The notes: generated from the letters alone by a model not told the origin. Shown: positions 23,148-35,755, numbered from the stretch's first letter. The stretch is DNA of 64,000 nt from Trematomus loennbergii (GCA_012861695.1 JAAOOA010000132.1:356001-420000); one strand, 5' to 3'. Numbers and translations are program-made.

Positions 23148-23737
23148 AAGTAGGTGGCGGTATGACTAAAATCTCACATCACGGTATTTATTTATTTTTC
23201 AATTATAGGAAATATAATTACATTTACAGCATACGTTTTGGCCCCACAAAAAAAAGCACTGATCAGTGGGGGTCTCATGAGTCTTATGAAAAGCATCATG
23301 CAAAATGTAAACGATTTTATTTACCATATAAAAGCACTGTTTGAAAATGTTAACAAATCCCCCTCTTACCTGAGTGCACATTGAAATACTTCTTTTATGA
23401 TTTCCCTTCAAACTGAGGTTCAAAAAATAAAATAGAGTGCACCTTAACAACTTAATACACCTTGCTTCAAGCAAAGGTACACTACACTGACAATATTCAA
23501 ATATCATTTAAACCAATAAAACTAGTGCAACTTGGCTGGCACTGCACTATTGTCCCTCAATATAGAGAATTCAACACACGTTTAACACTCAAAATGGTTA
23601 CAATATGAACATCATTGCTCTTTCAGCTCCGCTTGAGCGCCCTTCGCCACTTTTTCAACAGTATTGAGTAATATGAAAAATGTATATCATACGGTATAAA
23701 GTTCACGGTATGAAATTGTATACCGCCCCAGCACTAG
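23148..23737. mobile_element. Probable degraded hAT element
   Basis: The left end contains GGTGGCGGTATGACTAAAAT and the right end is the complement of CTAGTGCTGGGGCGGTATAC. These resemble the GTGCTGGGCGGTAT termini common in fish hATs. No clean target duplication is seen. Confidence 0.5.
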
Positions 23738-25470
23738 TGAAACTATGTACATACATTTCAATAATATTGAATATGATAAACAAACTGACACTTATACCAA
23801 TGCAGTTCCCTCTATTAGCCTGTGTTATGGCTCCCTCTACTGGTAGGGGTTGGATATGACATCTTTCCATTTGACAGAAAGCAGCCACATGGGACCAAAC
23901 TGCTGATTATTGAACAGATGATGTTGACACTGACAACACAACGTAGCACCCTGACTGTCACTGAACATGAGCATCTGTTACTAATGTTCACAACTCTGTC
24001 CTGCACAATAAATCTGACTCTTAAGTAGCTGCTGAATATGCATGATTACATTTCTGCTGAATCAGCTTTTCTGTACACGCTAACATCTGGTACTCTGACC
24101 ATGCACCTGCTGCTCTTTATAAACACTGTTTACAGCAACAACAAGATGCAAGCTACCATGCAGAGCTGCAAGTTAGTCTACAGAAATACGTAACTATTTT
24201 GATAATCTATTAAATGTAAAAGTAATTAATTGTGCAAAATGACTTGAAGTGCTGTTTCGAGCGTCTGAAATATGGAGATTTCCTGCTTTTCTTTGTTTTA
24301 TAATACATTAAAACTGTATATTTGTGGGTTTTAGACTGACACAACAATACATTTGAGACATAACACTGCATTGTCACATAATATTTTACAATTGGTGATT
24401 CTGACAACAATGAACTCTCAAATGGAGAGCTGACAGTTTCTATTAAACTGGATTGCATTTAAACTCTTTCGGTTGCAGCTGAGAAGAAACATCTGTTGGC
24501 ATCATTATCAGAGATCTAATATCTAACATCATCTTGAATTTGTCAACAATATGCATTTCTGACCTTACAGGTACAGTGAAAACAAACTCTTTCAATCACT
24601 TTCAATTGACGAGGAAGACGTTAACTGAGTCAGAAGGTCAAGCAGATTCCTAAGCTCGTTAAAGTCCTACATTTATATTAAATTATATTTCAAAGCACAA
24701 TGCATTATATACAGGCTCCAGGGCTGAAGCAGTACTAAAACCGAGATCGCAAAATGCATTTTCGATCCACAATTAAAAAAAACACCTGATGGAAAGTTGT
24801 AAATGTTAGCATGCTTTGAACAAAGGACCTGACAATCTATCTCCATACAGTATCCAGACACTATCATGAGATATATTGTAGTTTCCAACTCTCGGAAGGA
24901 AGGATACATTTCGTAAAACCTTGTGAAAAAACAGAATAGGTTTTTAATTGAACAAAAAATGAACTTACCAATTAGCCTAATTAGCTCACCGGCCTGCAGC
25001 ACATTGAAACGATGTCGTCATTAGGGGTAAGTTATATTATAATTGTCATTAAGTAGGTAACAATTAGAAATAATGGGCCATGTCTCAGCTGAAAAGCACA
25101 TGTGTAAATATTATCGAATTAATAAAGGCAAAATGTAGCTGCTTCTGGTTCAGGGAACATGCGTTAATTAGCATAATGCTAATATAGGCCCTGTCAGTGC
25201 TTTAAGGGACATCATTAATGTAACACCTGCGCTGTTTCATAATTATGTCAAGTCAAAATATCTGCTTTTAAAATGCCTTTTTTTATAAAAGCGATGTTGA
25301 ATGTTATGTACCATAGAAGCCCATGTCAAAGTTATTGATGGTGTTAAAAAGCAGATACTTACTATGAATTGTCGACTCTTATGTTGGTCTTGGATTTACT
25401 TGTGATGAACAAAAGTGCAAGATGTAACCCTGGACAAAACCCCACTTAATGCTTGTTGGGATATAGAGGC
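23738..25470. other. Intergenic sequence, no gene seen
   Basis: No exon, RNA gene or clear repeat was recognised. Confidence 0.35.
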
Positions 25471-25538
25471 CTAGAGTTAGAATCACTCACACACAATAGA
25501 TCCAATACATTGTTGTCCATTTCATATTTTGTTTACAG

Positions 25539-25599
25539 GGTGGTGTTGGACCGCCCTTCACTTTTCACATGCCTCCAGAGAAAACCTGACAAGATGAGG
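25539..25599 (+). other. Exon-like module 1 (61 nt, AG...GTGAGT)
   Basis: A TTTTGTTTACAG acceptor-like sequence precedes 61 nt that are open in one frame (20 codons after one base, starting VVLDRPSLF), followed by GTGAGT. A homologous module lies at 30753-30810, and the flanking sequence is also similar (a shared ATGCATTATTAATCA-type block downstream). No protein family was recognised. It could be an exon of an unrecognised gene or part of a duplicated repeat. Confidence 0.3.
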
Positions 25600-25683
25600 G
25601 TGAGTTTTTATTGTCCTGTGTTGTGAAGGTCTTAACATCAATGCATTATTAATCAGAGTATTCGGAACAATTCTGGGTACTTT

Positions 25684-26388
25684 CCAGAGAAGTACTCAGG
25701 TCTTGTACTTGAGTAAAGTAGAAGTACTCAGATATGTACTTGAGTAAAAGTAGAAGTACTCAGATCTTGTACTTGAGTAAAAGTAGAAGTACTCAGATCG
25801 TGTACTTGAGTAAAAGTAGAACTACTCAGATCTTGTACTTGAGTAAAAGTAGAAGTACTCAGATGTATTGAGTAAAAGTAGAAGTACTCAGATCTTGTAC
25901 TTGAGTAAAAGTAGAAGTACTCAGATCTTGTACTTCAGTAAAAGTAGAAGTACTCAGATCTTGTACTTGAGTAAAAGTAGAAGTACTCAGATCGTGTACT
26001 TGAGTAAAAGTAGAAGTACTCAGATCTTGTACTTGAGTAAAGTAGAAGTACAGAGTGTAGGAATACTCTGTTTCAGTAAAAGTCCTGCATTCAAAATGTT
26101 CCTCAAGTAAAAGTAGAAAAGTATTATCATCAAAATCTAGTGAAAGTAGCGACAGTGAAGTAGTCATTGTGCAGATTGGTCCATTTCAGAATAATAGATA
26201 TGATATTTTATAATGATTGATCATGAAAGTGTTCTCAAAGCTGGTAAAGGTGCAGCTAGTTTGAATGACTTTGTATACTGCAGGGTAGCTTGTGGATTTA
26301 CTCCAGGTGGAACTAAAGTCTGATTTAACACTTGATTATATTTCACATCATTCATCCACATCTGTAAAGTAACTAAAGGGATAAAGAC
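25684..26388 (-). mobile_element. AGTACTT-family element, inverted, with 33-bp array
   Basis: Reverse-orientation copy: CCAGAGAAGTACTCAGG at the left and the 5' body (complement of AAGTAACTTTACAGATGTGG) at the right. The array at about 25690-26051 has about 11 copies of the same 33-bp unit as at 15.9-17.1 kb. Confidence 0.85.
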
Positions 26389-27266
26389 AGTTTTTATATC
26401 TTAAAATATAGAGCAAAATCAGCATCAGCAAATGTGTGATTCTGCCCTCCCTTTAACAAACGTGTTACTGTCACATCAGAAACATTGAGCTTTCAACTGC
26501 ATTCCTCACATGAATTTAAAGTGATGGCACAACAAAGCCAAAGAACATTTCCATCTTCATTCCAGCACAATAAGCGACATTTCATTTGGTATTATAATAA
26601 AAGTCAGCTGCTGTCTTTGCGCTGCGTTTCACTGGATCCTCTCTTTTACTGTTTAGCATAATGTTGTGAATCAGCGCCCGGTGACACTTCAACAAAGCCA
26701 GGTTCACGCCCGGCTCAGAGTTCAGGGGTCAGGTCAGCTCTGCAGACCACCCAGCTGTGACTCTATGGACCCCTAGCTTCACCCTCATGAGGAAAAAGTT
26801 ATAAAATAGTCATAACTCTCTCTGAGACGTCTGACCTGTGTCTCCTCGCTGAAAGACCCCTCAGTCTCTCTCTCTGCAGCGGCGGGTGGGGGTGGGGGGG
26901 GCGATACATGAAAGGCACAGATTCAACACGGATTTAAATCTGTGATACATTCATCTTTGAGGAGGAAGCATGACCAAAAGACACTGCTTCCCTTTATGCA
27001 CTTCAATTCAAAAGTGGATGCATTGTTCCTAAGTGTAGATGCATGCTTCTGTCCAGCAGAGGGCAGTGTTTAGAAGAGAATGAAGGCAGGAAATGGCATT
27101 TTCCCGCTGGTTCAGTCATATTTTGTGGGGTCCATGAGTGAAACTGCATAACGGACGCCTTATCATTATGTGTTTGGCACAGACTGTCCTTTAATTAATT
27201 AATTACATCATGCTAATGGTCTTAACTGGTGTGTCAGAGTCAGTCCATTGCAGAAGTTAGCAGATT
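26389..27266. other. Intergenic sequence, no gene seen
   Basis: A G-rich stretch (GGGTGGGGGTGGGGGGGG-like) lies at about 26885-26901. No exon recognised. Confidence 0.35.
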
Positions 27267-27791
27267 CAGGGGTGTCAAACTCAAATACACAGTGGGCCAA
27301 AATAAATAAATGGGTACTAGTCGAGGGCCGGACTGGTTCAATGTTTATTGCAGAACTTATTGAAATGAACTTATTGCACATATTAAACCTGGGACTAACA
27401 AAGCTTAAATGATTGCCTATAAAAACAACATTAAACATTAAATAATCAGTTGCATTCATTTCTTATGGCTCCATCTGCAGATTTTCTGAGTCATTTCTTA
27501 TGAGTACATTTTTCCACAGGCCAACAACAGCTTCAAAAAACTATTTCCCTCAAAGAGAAAACCAAACATGCCCTGTTGTCGTGAGAGAAAAAGTGCAGAA
27601 GGAAACATCCATGTAAACTCAGTGTGCTGCTCTGTGATGCTAGCTCAAGCCAGATACTTGGCATCTCATCTTGGGTGCAAGTTCATCAATGTTTGGGCCA
27701 GATCTAATAGTAATTACAAATTATCCTGCGGGCCGAAATTAAATCCACCAAGGGCCTGATTTGGCCCCCGGCCTTGAGTTTGACACATGTG
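27267..27791. mobile_element. hAT (Charlie-like) non-autonomous element
   Basis: The ends are CAGGGGTGTCAAACTCAA and the complement of CACATGTGTCAAACTCAA. GGGCCGG/GGGCCGA words near both ends are typical of this hAT group. No convincing 8-bp target duplication remains. Confidence 0.75.
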
Positions 27792-29179
27792 AGATAATCC
27801 TTCAGGTATCAGAGCAGCAACAAGAGTTTACACAATGACTGTTAAAATAAAAATAAGAGAACAAACGTTAGTATAAAAAGTATAAATACATTGGCAACGG
27901 TTAGTTAAACACTGTATGTACATGTCTCTGTGTTTTAACCTTTGATAAAACAGTTCAAACTGTACGGTTTGATATGAATACATGTATATTCACGTCTTTA
28001 TATTTATCAGTGACACCCCAGTCTTGTCGACCTTTAATATATTTGAGTAAAAGTACGAGTTTAAGAACCAAATTTAGATGAATTATAATTAATCATTATA
28101 GCAATATGGACTAGTGCAATAATCAAATGGCAGTAAATTACTATTGTGGAGCTGCAGAGATAAACAATGACGTGCAAACTGTGTTCTTCATAGCTTTCTG
28201 GAACAAATCCTCTTTAAAAATCACACAACGATCATTTCAATATATTCTTTAATGAGAATAATGATGCAAAAATGATGAATCCCTCCAATAATGTCTTCTT
28301 AATATCAGTCAAAACAAGGTAACGTTTCTCCAAATCATGCAGCTCTAAACCACATTATTGAAGTGTGTTGATTGGGACAACCTGAAGCTATTTGTGTCGT
28401 GTGTACTCAACATATTAAAACTCTTAACCTGCACTTATTGGATTCCCTGTCCTCTTTGTAAAGTCTGTATGATGATAATGAGAGAGCTAACAGACGCAGT
28501 GTGTGGTCTCTGCAGCAGTAATAACGTTATCCACGCCTCACACACCTCATCTTTCCTCTAGCTCATACTGGACGAAGGGAAACTGGGCTTTAATATATAC
28601 TAGTTTGTTAAAAACAACTCGTCCCTCAGTGTTCAGGCCTCTGTCTTCAGTGTGGTCCTCAGATGTTCCTGATTGGCTCAACAGGCGTTAGCATGAAGCT
28701 AAGCTCATCACTAAATTGGTGAAGGATTACTCAGAGACCCCCCGGCTAAATAATAACTAAACGCAGTTAAACATGTTTTCTTACGGGAAATATACAGAGC
28801 TGTTTGTTTTGAACACACTTCTAGTCCACATAACAACATGTTTATATATTAAAGTATACCGTTTATTCTTTACATTGCATTCTTTACATTAAGTGCAATA
28901 AAGCATGGAGATATCAACTCAGAACAACAAGAAACATCAGGTACATTCAGTTAAAATAATCCATTGTGAGTTCTGGTGCTTTAATCGAAATGTATCTAAA
29001 TATTTAAAGTGCTATATTTGTGTGTATTTATTGGGGGTTTATGGGGCAAGGTGCCGTGTTAAACAAGGTGGGCTTTCAGTCAGTATTGTTCTACTCTATG
29101 GTACGTATTTACCTTTTTCCTGGAAATAACTTGAACCCTTTGCATTTCCTGGCTTTTCATTATTATATCTTATATATAT
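27792..29179. other. Intergenic sequence, no gene seen
   Basis: No exon or transposon terminus was recognised. Confidence 0.35.
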
Positions 29180-29275
29180 TCTATGTTGCATTGTAGGAGG
29201 AGTCTTCAGATATTCAGTGCCAGAACAGCACTGTAGTTATTGTTCATGTGACAAATAAAGCCTTTCAATCTTTGT
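29180..29275 (+). mobile_element. LINE/SINE 3'-end fragment
   Basis: GCATTGTAGGAGGAGTCTTC then CATGTGACAAATAAAGCCTT is a dispersed 3' tail. It is homologous to 31262-31365. Confidence 0.5.
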
Positions 29276-29503
29276 ACGTGTCAACAAGTGGTGCAAACAG
29301 CAGCTGGATGGTGGAGGTTTTATTGGTAGTTTTGCCGTTTCGTGGAATTGTTCAAACCCGGTATTGGAAGATTGCTGACTTCTCAAAATGCATTAAATAT
29401 TAAAGCAGTTTTCTGAGTACTTTTACTATTGAAGTGCATTTCGCTGATACTACTTCTGTACTTCTACTTAAGTACCATTAGCCGCTTTCTCACCAAGTAC
29501 TTT

Positions 29504-29929
29504 CCCAGCACTTAGTTCCCGGCACTTAGTTCCCAGCACTTAGTTCCCAGCACTTAGTACCCAGCACTTAGTTCCCAGCACTTAGTACCCAGCACTTAGT
29601 TCCCAGCACTTAGTACCCAGCACTTAGTTCCCAGCACTTAGTACCCAGCACTTAGTTCCCAACACTTAGTTCCCAGCACTTAGTTCCCAGCACTTAGTAC
29701 CCAGCACTTAGTTCCCAGCACTTAGTACCCAGCACTTAGTACCCAGCACTTAGTTCCCATCACTTAGTTCCCAGCACTTAGTACCCAGCACTTAGTTCCC
29801 AGCACTTAGTACCCAGCACTTAGTACCCAGCACTTAGTTCCCAGCACTTAGTTCCCAGCACTTAGTACCCAGCACTTAGTTCCCAGCACTTAGTACCCAG
29901 CACTTAGTTCCCAGCACTTAGTACCCAGA
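29504..29929 (+). repeat. 14-bp minisatellite, about 30 copies
   Basis: The unit is CCCAGCACTTAGTT with a CCCAGCACTTAGTA variant. The two alternate irregularly, suggesting amplification of mixed dimers. It lies just inside the left end of the 29480-30518 element. Confidence 0.97.
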
Positions 29930-30111
29930 TGGAACTAAAGAGCAGATCGCGTTCTCACCGGAATAAATTCCCTGAGGGAGGATTACGCAAATGAAGCCGC
30001 TGACGTCACTTCTTCTTCTTCTGCTTTGGGTTTACTGGCAGGCCGCAAACAACTTCACGGCGTATACTGCCACCCGGAGTCCCCGGCCGGAAGTCCCCGG
30101 AGTTGGGGACT

Positions 30112-30158
30112 GGCTTCAGTAGAAGCTGCTGGGACTCCCAGCAGCTTCTGCTGAAGCC
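30112..30158. repeat. Hairpin with 23-bp arms
   Basis: GGCTTCAGTAGAAGCTGCTG and its downstream complement form a stem with one mismatch and a 1-base centre, inside the 29480-30518 element. Confidence 0.9.
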
Positions 30159-30589
30159 TTCAGAGTAAATCTCCAGAACGCCGACACCTCCTCATCTCCA
30201 CCGCTCCCATGTTTTCTTTTGTGTTGCCATAAGATATTCTCTCTCCGTTGGTGCGCGGGCTAATGCTAATAATGCTAATGCCAGGAAATACAATGGCGGC
30301 TTCAAAAAACTTTTCCGAGTTTTACGGGGCGTGGTTTGCAATTCGTCCGGCCAATCAGAAATTGTTACTTTCTTCTCCCCAGGAAAGTACCACCTCTCTA
30401 GCAGGGACTACAAAGGGGGTGAAGGTTCTCATGAACTAAGTTCTCTTTTTGGTGTGAACGCAAAATCCCAGGAACTATCGGAACTAAACGGGAAAAGTAC
30501 TCCGGTGTGAAAGCCTCTATTGTCACTTCAGTACTTTTAGTTGTGTAGAAGTATTTTAGGAGCATGGTATTTCCAATGTTATGTTTTAG

Positions 30590-30674
30590 TACGGTAGCCC
30601 TGAAGTGCAAATCAACAACATTTCACAAAAATGTTGTAGTGAGTTGTTTTGATTTGCATTTCAGGGCTACCGTA
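30590..30674. mobile_element. 85-bp MITE with 6-bp target duplication (IS3EU-like ends)
   Basis: The ends TACGGTAGCCCTGAAGTGCA and the complement of TACGGTAGCCCTGAAATGCA are flanked by TTTTAG at 30584-30589 and 30675-30680. TAY ends plus a 6-bp duplication fit what I recall of the IS3EU superfamily. The assignment is tentative but the element boundaries are clear. Confidence 0.9.
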
Positions 30675-30752
30675 TTTTAGCATCTGTTACGTCTTCTACG
30701 ACTGAGTAAATTGGATACAATAAATGTTTATTTATTGTATATCTGTTTGCAG

Positions 30753-30810
30753 GATGCTGTTGGATCCCCACCTGCCTGGAAAACTCCACATCACAGAGGA
30801 CTTCATGGGG
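30753..30810 (+). other. Exon-like module 2 (58 nt, AG...GTGAGT)
   Basis: A TATCTGTTTGCAG acceptor-like sequence precedes 58 nt followed by GTGAGT. In the phase open in module 1 it reads MLLDPHLPGKLHITEDFMG. It is one codon shorter than module 1 and so keeps the same phase. Upstream and downstream intron-like sequence is also related. No family was recognised. Confidence 0.3.
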
Positions 30811-31261
30811 GTGAGTGTTTTATGTCCCACTTATGAATGCATTATCAATCACAGTTTTATGAACACTGCCGGTTACTTCTTCTCCATTTCCCTCAAACTG
30901 AGCACCTCAGCTGGGTTCATTAGCACTTAATCAAAGCATTGACTATTAAAAACAGAAAGTAATCTAGTTGGAGACTGAGAAACTTGTACGGATTACTCAG
31001 AAACCTCTGGGTACTTGTTTGTTTTTCTGATTCCAACAAACACGTTGTGCAAAAAGCAGGTGTCTTGAGAAAGCTCAGTTCTCTTTCTGTGAAACTTGCA
31101 ACACATAGACACTCGGCTTGTCTGGCCATGTTTACAGTATTACAGTTTTTATTCTTCATTTCTTTTTATATTTATTCCACTACATTCAGTTTTTATACGT
31201 AAATATCCTGCAACTTTTCTTGCACCACTTTATTGAACGTCTCTTACTTTGATATCAAGTA
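30811..31261. other. Intergenic sequence, no other feature seen
   Basis: The first part resembles sequence downstream of module 1; nothing else was recognised. Confidence 0.3.
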
Positions 31262-31365
31262 TATCATATGTTGCATTGTTAGAGGAGCCAGAGACTTCAG
31301 ATCTTTATTGCCAAAGATACAATTTAGCTATCGTGCATGTTGCAAAAAAGCTTTGAATCCTTTCA
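31262..31365 (+). mobile_element. LINE/SINE 3'-end fragment
   Basis: GCATTGTTAGAGGAGCCAGA then GCATGTTGCAAAAAAGCTTT is the counterpart of 29180-29275. Confidence 0.45.
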
Positions 31366-32063
<698 letters not shown>

Positions 32064-32429
32064 AATCTATCGTGCTGACTCACTGCCATTTGATTGGCTG
32101 AGTAGCGTCACCTCCTTAAAACATTAAACAACTACTTTTAAAAACTTTTTTATCTGTATGTTTTAAACATATTTTTTAACATTTTCAACATCGTGGATAA
32201 ATCCTTATATGCTCCCGGCAACACACTGAACGTTAACTTTGCCTCCTTATTACACTCACCCCTACTTTAGTGGGAACGTTCTGTGATTCTCCAGAGGACC
32301 AGTCCGCCCCAAGTGACCCACGTTTTCTGCCAGACGCTGTCTCCTCTCTCACTTTAGGTAACTTCACTAAAGATCGATCCATGTTGCCGCTCGCATAAAG
32401 TTAGCTGAAGTTAACCAGCTAGATTTCAC

Positions 32430-32522
32430 TGTTTCTCGTTATTTCTTTCTGACGCTGCGCCTCCCCTGAAGCTCTCTGGCGCCCCCCCCGGGGAGGCGCG
32501 CCTCACACTTTGAAAACCGCTG
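32430..32522. mobile_element. hAT right-end fragment
   Basis: The end is the complement of CAGCGGTTTTCAAAGTGTGA, then GGCGCGCC, a familiar fish hAT terminus. The matching left end was not found. Confidence 0.5.
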
Positions 32523-33981
32523 CTCTAGATGATAGGAAAGGAGCTTCAATGCTTCATGTATTATCTCCTTAAGCTAAGGATGCATTAGGATGAATACCAT
32601 CTAACACATGCAGCGTCTCTTGCTGATGTTGGCTGCGTGCGTCTCCTTCGTTTCGTTCAATGGTCACAGGAGTGTCTGTTACATCCAGTGTCCTAACAGT
32701 GCCTACCAAACATGGTTAAAACATTTAAATGAAAAAGTTACGTGTACTCCGCTCGCTGTAAAGGTTATTTTGACATGTTGCGGTCGCTACTATCCTCCAA
32801 AGATGGACGACTTGACGTTGATTACGTCACAATCCCTATAAAGTAAAGGTGGCTTCTTTTCAACAGCAGTATAGTGGTATAACATTACCTTTTTAATAGT
32901 GCTGTGTTTACCGGAGTATCCACAACTTCTGCTCTCTCAACATTATGAGAGCACCATCTTGTACCCATCTTGCATTTTTAAATACTTTGCATTGGTACGC
33001 ACTCTCATCAACACATGTACATACAGTAGTACACAATTTAAGATGGTACTAGTTTTTAAAATGTAGTAAAACAGTATTTTCAGCCCATACTCAAGTGCTA
33101 CAACATGTTGTTTAAATGTGTTATGGTATATCCACAAGCAACCTGCAGACATAAAAATGTGTGTGTGTGGCACCAAGTTTCCATTAGAGTGTTTACGCTG
33201 TGTGTTCACGGGGGTCTGGGAGGTATTTGGGGAACATAAACTCGTCATTAATGAGCATCATTAGACCCGATTGTTCCTGAGCGAGGAGCAGCGAGGCTCT
33301 GCAGAGGAATGCACGATGTGAGTCCAAGTTAATCAGCTCCTCCTCGGCTGCTTCTCCTGGAGGACGGCGTGATTACAAGCTGCTATCTCGCTAAATAGAG
33401 CTCTGGCTCCTATATGCAGAGCGGTGATGACATGATGAGTGTTTTCCTGTGAATGGGACGATGACAGCTGCATGTGGCAGGGGAAACAGCGGCGGATTGT
33501 TCCTCGGTGCCTTTTAAAACACAACAACACCTTCCACAGAGGAGCCTCTTGTGAGCTGCAGACATGAGTGTTAGCAGAATAACAAAACCCTGTCTGCAGG
33601 CTGCTTTATTGGGCTGGATTTGCGGGCTGTGGTATCAAAGGTGGGGAAATTAAGACAAATGATGTTGTTCTGTGGAGTGATGGGAGCAGGCTGTCCTCGC
33701 CACACACTGACAGCTAATGTGAGACGGATAAAAGGAACAAGTACTCCTAGTTTTATAAAAATAAGACGACAAACGGCGTCAGAGAAACACAGATTTCTCT
33801 CAGTTTCTCAGCCTTTTCCGTTTTTGTTCACCGTATGATGAGACCTCTGAGGAGGGCAAAGGTTAGCAATTAGCTTGCAAGTTTTACTCTAATAAAAACA
33901 GTGCTGCAAGAGAATGAGGAAAATGCTCAACAGCGGAGTACGACTTCTTTAAATAAACCTGCAGATGTTCCTAATTCGCTC
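32523..33981. other. Intergenic sequence, no gene seen
   Basis: A 77-codon frame at 32608-32841 has a hydrophobic start but no other coding sign. No repeats were recognised. Confidence 0.3.
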
Positions 33982-34352
33982 TAAAGGCCGCTACACACCC
34001 ACCTGAGACCAAAGAACGCGTACCGAAGGCGTCCCGACTTTTACGTCAGCTACGCCGCCCGCCTACGAACACACCGCAAATACTTCAGTCCACGAGTGGC
34101 AATAACTGTCCTTGCCAGCAGGCAGCGGTAGTGTGAACAGCCAATCAGAGTGATTGCTTGGGCCGACTTTCTCTGACCGTCGTCTCTTTACGGCACCTTT
34201 TCACACCTCCCGCGGGAGGTGTGAAAAGGTGCCGTAAAGAGACGACGGTGCGGGACACACCAACCTGAGTAGGGCGCCGCGAATGCCGACTGCCTCTGAC
34301 GGCCTCTGACGGCCTCTGACTCCCAAATCGGGTTGGTGTGTAGCCAGCTTTA
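33982..34352. mobile_element. Inverted-repeat element containing a perfect palindrome
   Basis: The ends TAAAGGCCGCTACACACCCA and the complement of TAAAGCTGGCTACACACCAA are flanked by CTC on each side (33979-33981 and 34353-34355). A short CGGCCTCTGA repeat sits near the right end. Superfamily is unassigned. Confidence 0.7.
34177..34248. repeat. Perfect 72-bp palindrome
   Basis: Two 36-bp arms meet at 34212/34213 with no spacer and no mismatch. The centre is CTCCCGCGGGAG. It lies inside the 33982-34352 element. Confidence 0.97.
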
Positions 34353-35751
34353 CTCGTGCTTTTACACAATCTTAGATGAACCAAGCTGCTGTATATTTCA
34401 TCTCCTGTTTATTCAGTGTTTTTCTGGTTTTATTCACCATATCGTATTAGAGGTGATTAGACCTTTGCAGACAATTTGGCTCCCAATAAAAGCTCCTAAA
34501 TGTCCGGGTTTTCACAGAAACCTTGATGTTTCCATATGAAAATGCTTTTTTTAGAGAAACAAGCCGAGGAAAAGTTAGCAGCAAGTTGCTAATTGTGTTT
34601 TCCTCTGATGGTAAGAGGTTATCTTTGGCTTCATACTAACATCTAATGTAACACAGATAGACAAGTTTTCTTACTCAAATACCAGCCAAGTACAAAGTCT
34701 TTAAATAAACCTTGCAGACATTCTTCGTTTGCGTTTTGGTCTTTCAGCTTTTTTTGGAAAATGTTACGAGGCTTTCCGTCTAAAGGAGCCCCACGTGCTA
34801 AAGTATCCTCACACCTGTAGAAATATTAAACCCTCCATTAAACTCGAGGCACGGCGAGGAAGTGGCGCGTCCTGTCATCAGAGTAAATCCTCCATGTGTG
34901 AGTTACTGGTGCTGCTGAGAGCTGGGGGGGGGGGGGTCATGTGATGGGGGAGTCGGGGGGTGAATGATGTTCGATCTGAACGGCATGTTAAGGAAGTCGG
35001 GAGTTTCCTTGCCCAGAATCAAATGTAATATTCTTTAAGAGGTGTGTAGGTTTTACACTAAGTGGCAACCCTGCTTAACCTTCTTCAAATCTCTCTCATT
35101 TGTGTCTACTGATTAATGGACACTTCCCGCCCTTTCCCTCGTATTGTTTTATTATTATTTATTTTTGTTAGTCTGTACAACACTCTCTTACATGTTGGCT
35201 CCATGGTCTGTTTGGTTATAATTGGTTTAAATATTGTACGCCTTCAAGTGAAGATCCACTACGTACGGCTTGTCAATGGATGCACAATAGTAGAGACTAA
35301 GCTGAACACTAGTAGCTTTGAACTGTTGAACATGTGTTACTGTGGTTCCTATCAATGAACCAAATGTCCTTTCTATGTGTCTTCAATAAGAATATATGAA
35401 AATGTTTTTAAAAAAAGGAAGTCGGGAGGAAACGGTTTTGGCCGCAGCAGTGAGGAAAGAGGCTGTTAACAGTAGCTCCAATAATATTTCCATGAACGAC
35501 TCCTCGTTACACTCAGTCGTTTTCAGATGCTAACAGAGGCTAACAGCTCCCTGCATTACACCAGCTCTTTTTTAATTGAAATATGGCATTTTATTAATAT
35601 ATAACCATCTTTTTCCAGGCTTGGGATGTAACGGATAACATGTAATGGTATTATGTAATTAGGATACAAAAAAAGGTCACATTTTTCGATACCAAATATC
35701 TTGTTTTTTCTTTTCCAGGGTTACCTTGTTCTGTTGTCTTACATAAAACAC
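34353..35751. other. Intergenic sequence, no gene seen
   Basis: A G run lies at about 34924-34936. No exon or transposon terminus was recognised. Confidence 0.3.
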
Positions 35752-35755
35752 TTAA

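Larger units (their letters stand above)
29480..30518. mobile_element. Inverted-repeat element carrying a 14-bp array
   Basis: The left end AGCCGCTTTCTCACC and the right end (complement of AGAGGCTTTCACACC) are imperfect inverted repeats. Both continue into AGTACTTT(T)CCC and TTAGTTCC. Flanking ATT on each side is a weak 3-bp duplication. The element interrupts an AGTACTT-family copy (29400-29479 and 30519-30575). The array is the amplified form of the left subterminal sequence. Confidence 0.65.

Noticed and set aside
29504..29929. Regular short repeats that might be read as a CRISPR array
   Set aside because: Units are directly adjacent with no spacers, and the context is a eukaryotic transposon.
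32608..32841. 77-residue frame with a hydrophobic N-terminus resembling a signal peptide
   Set aside because: Single short frame with no recognised family and no splice or promoter support.
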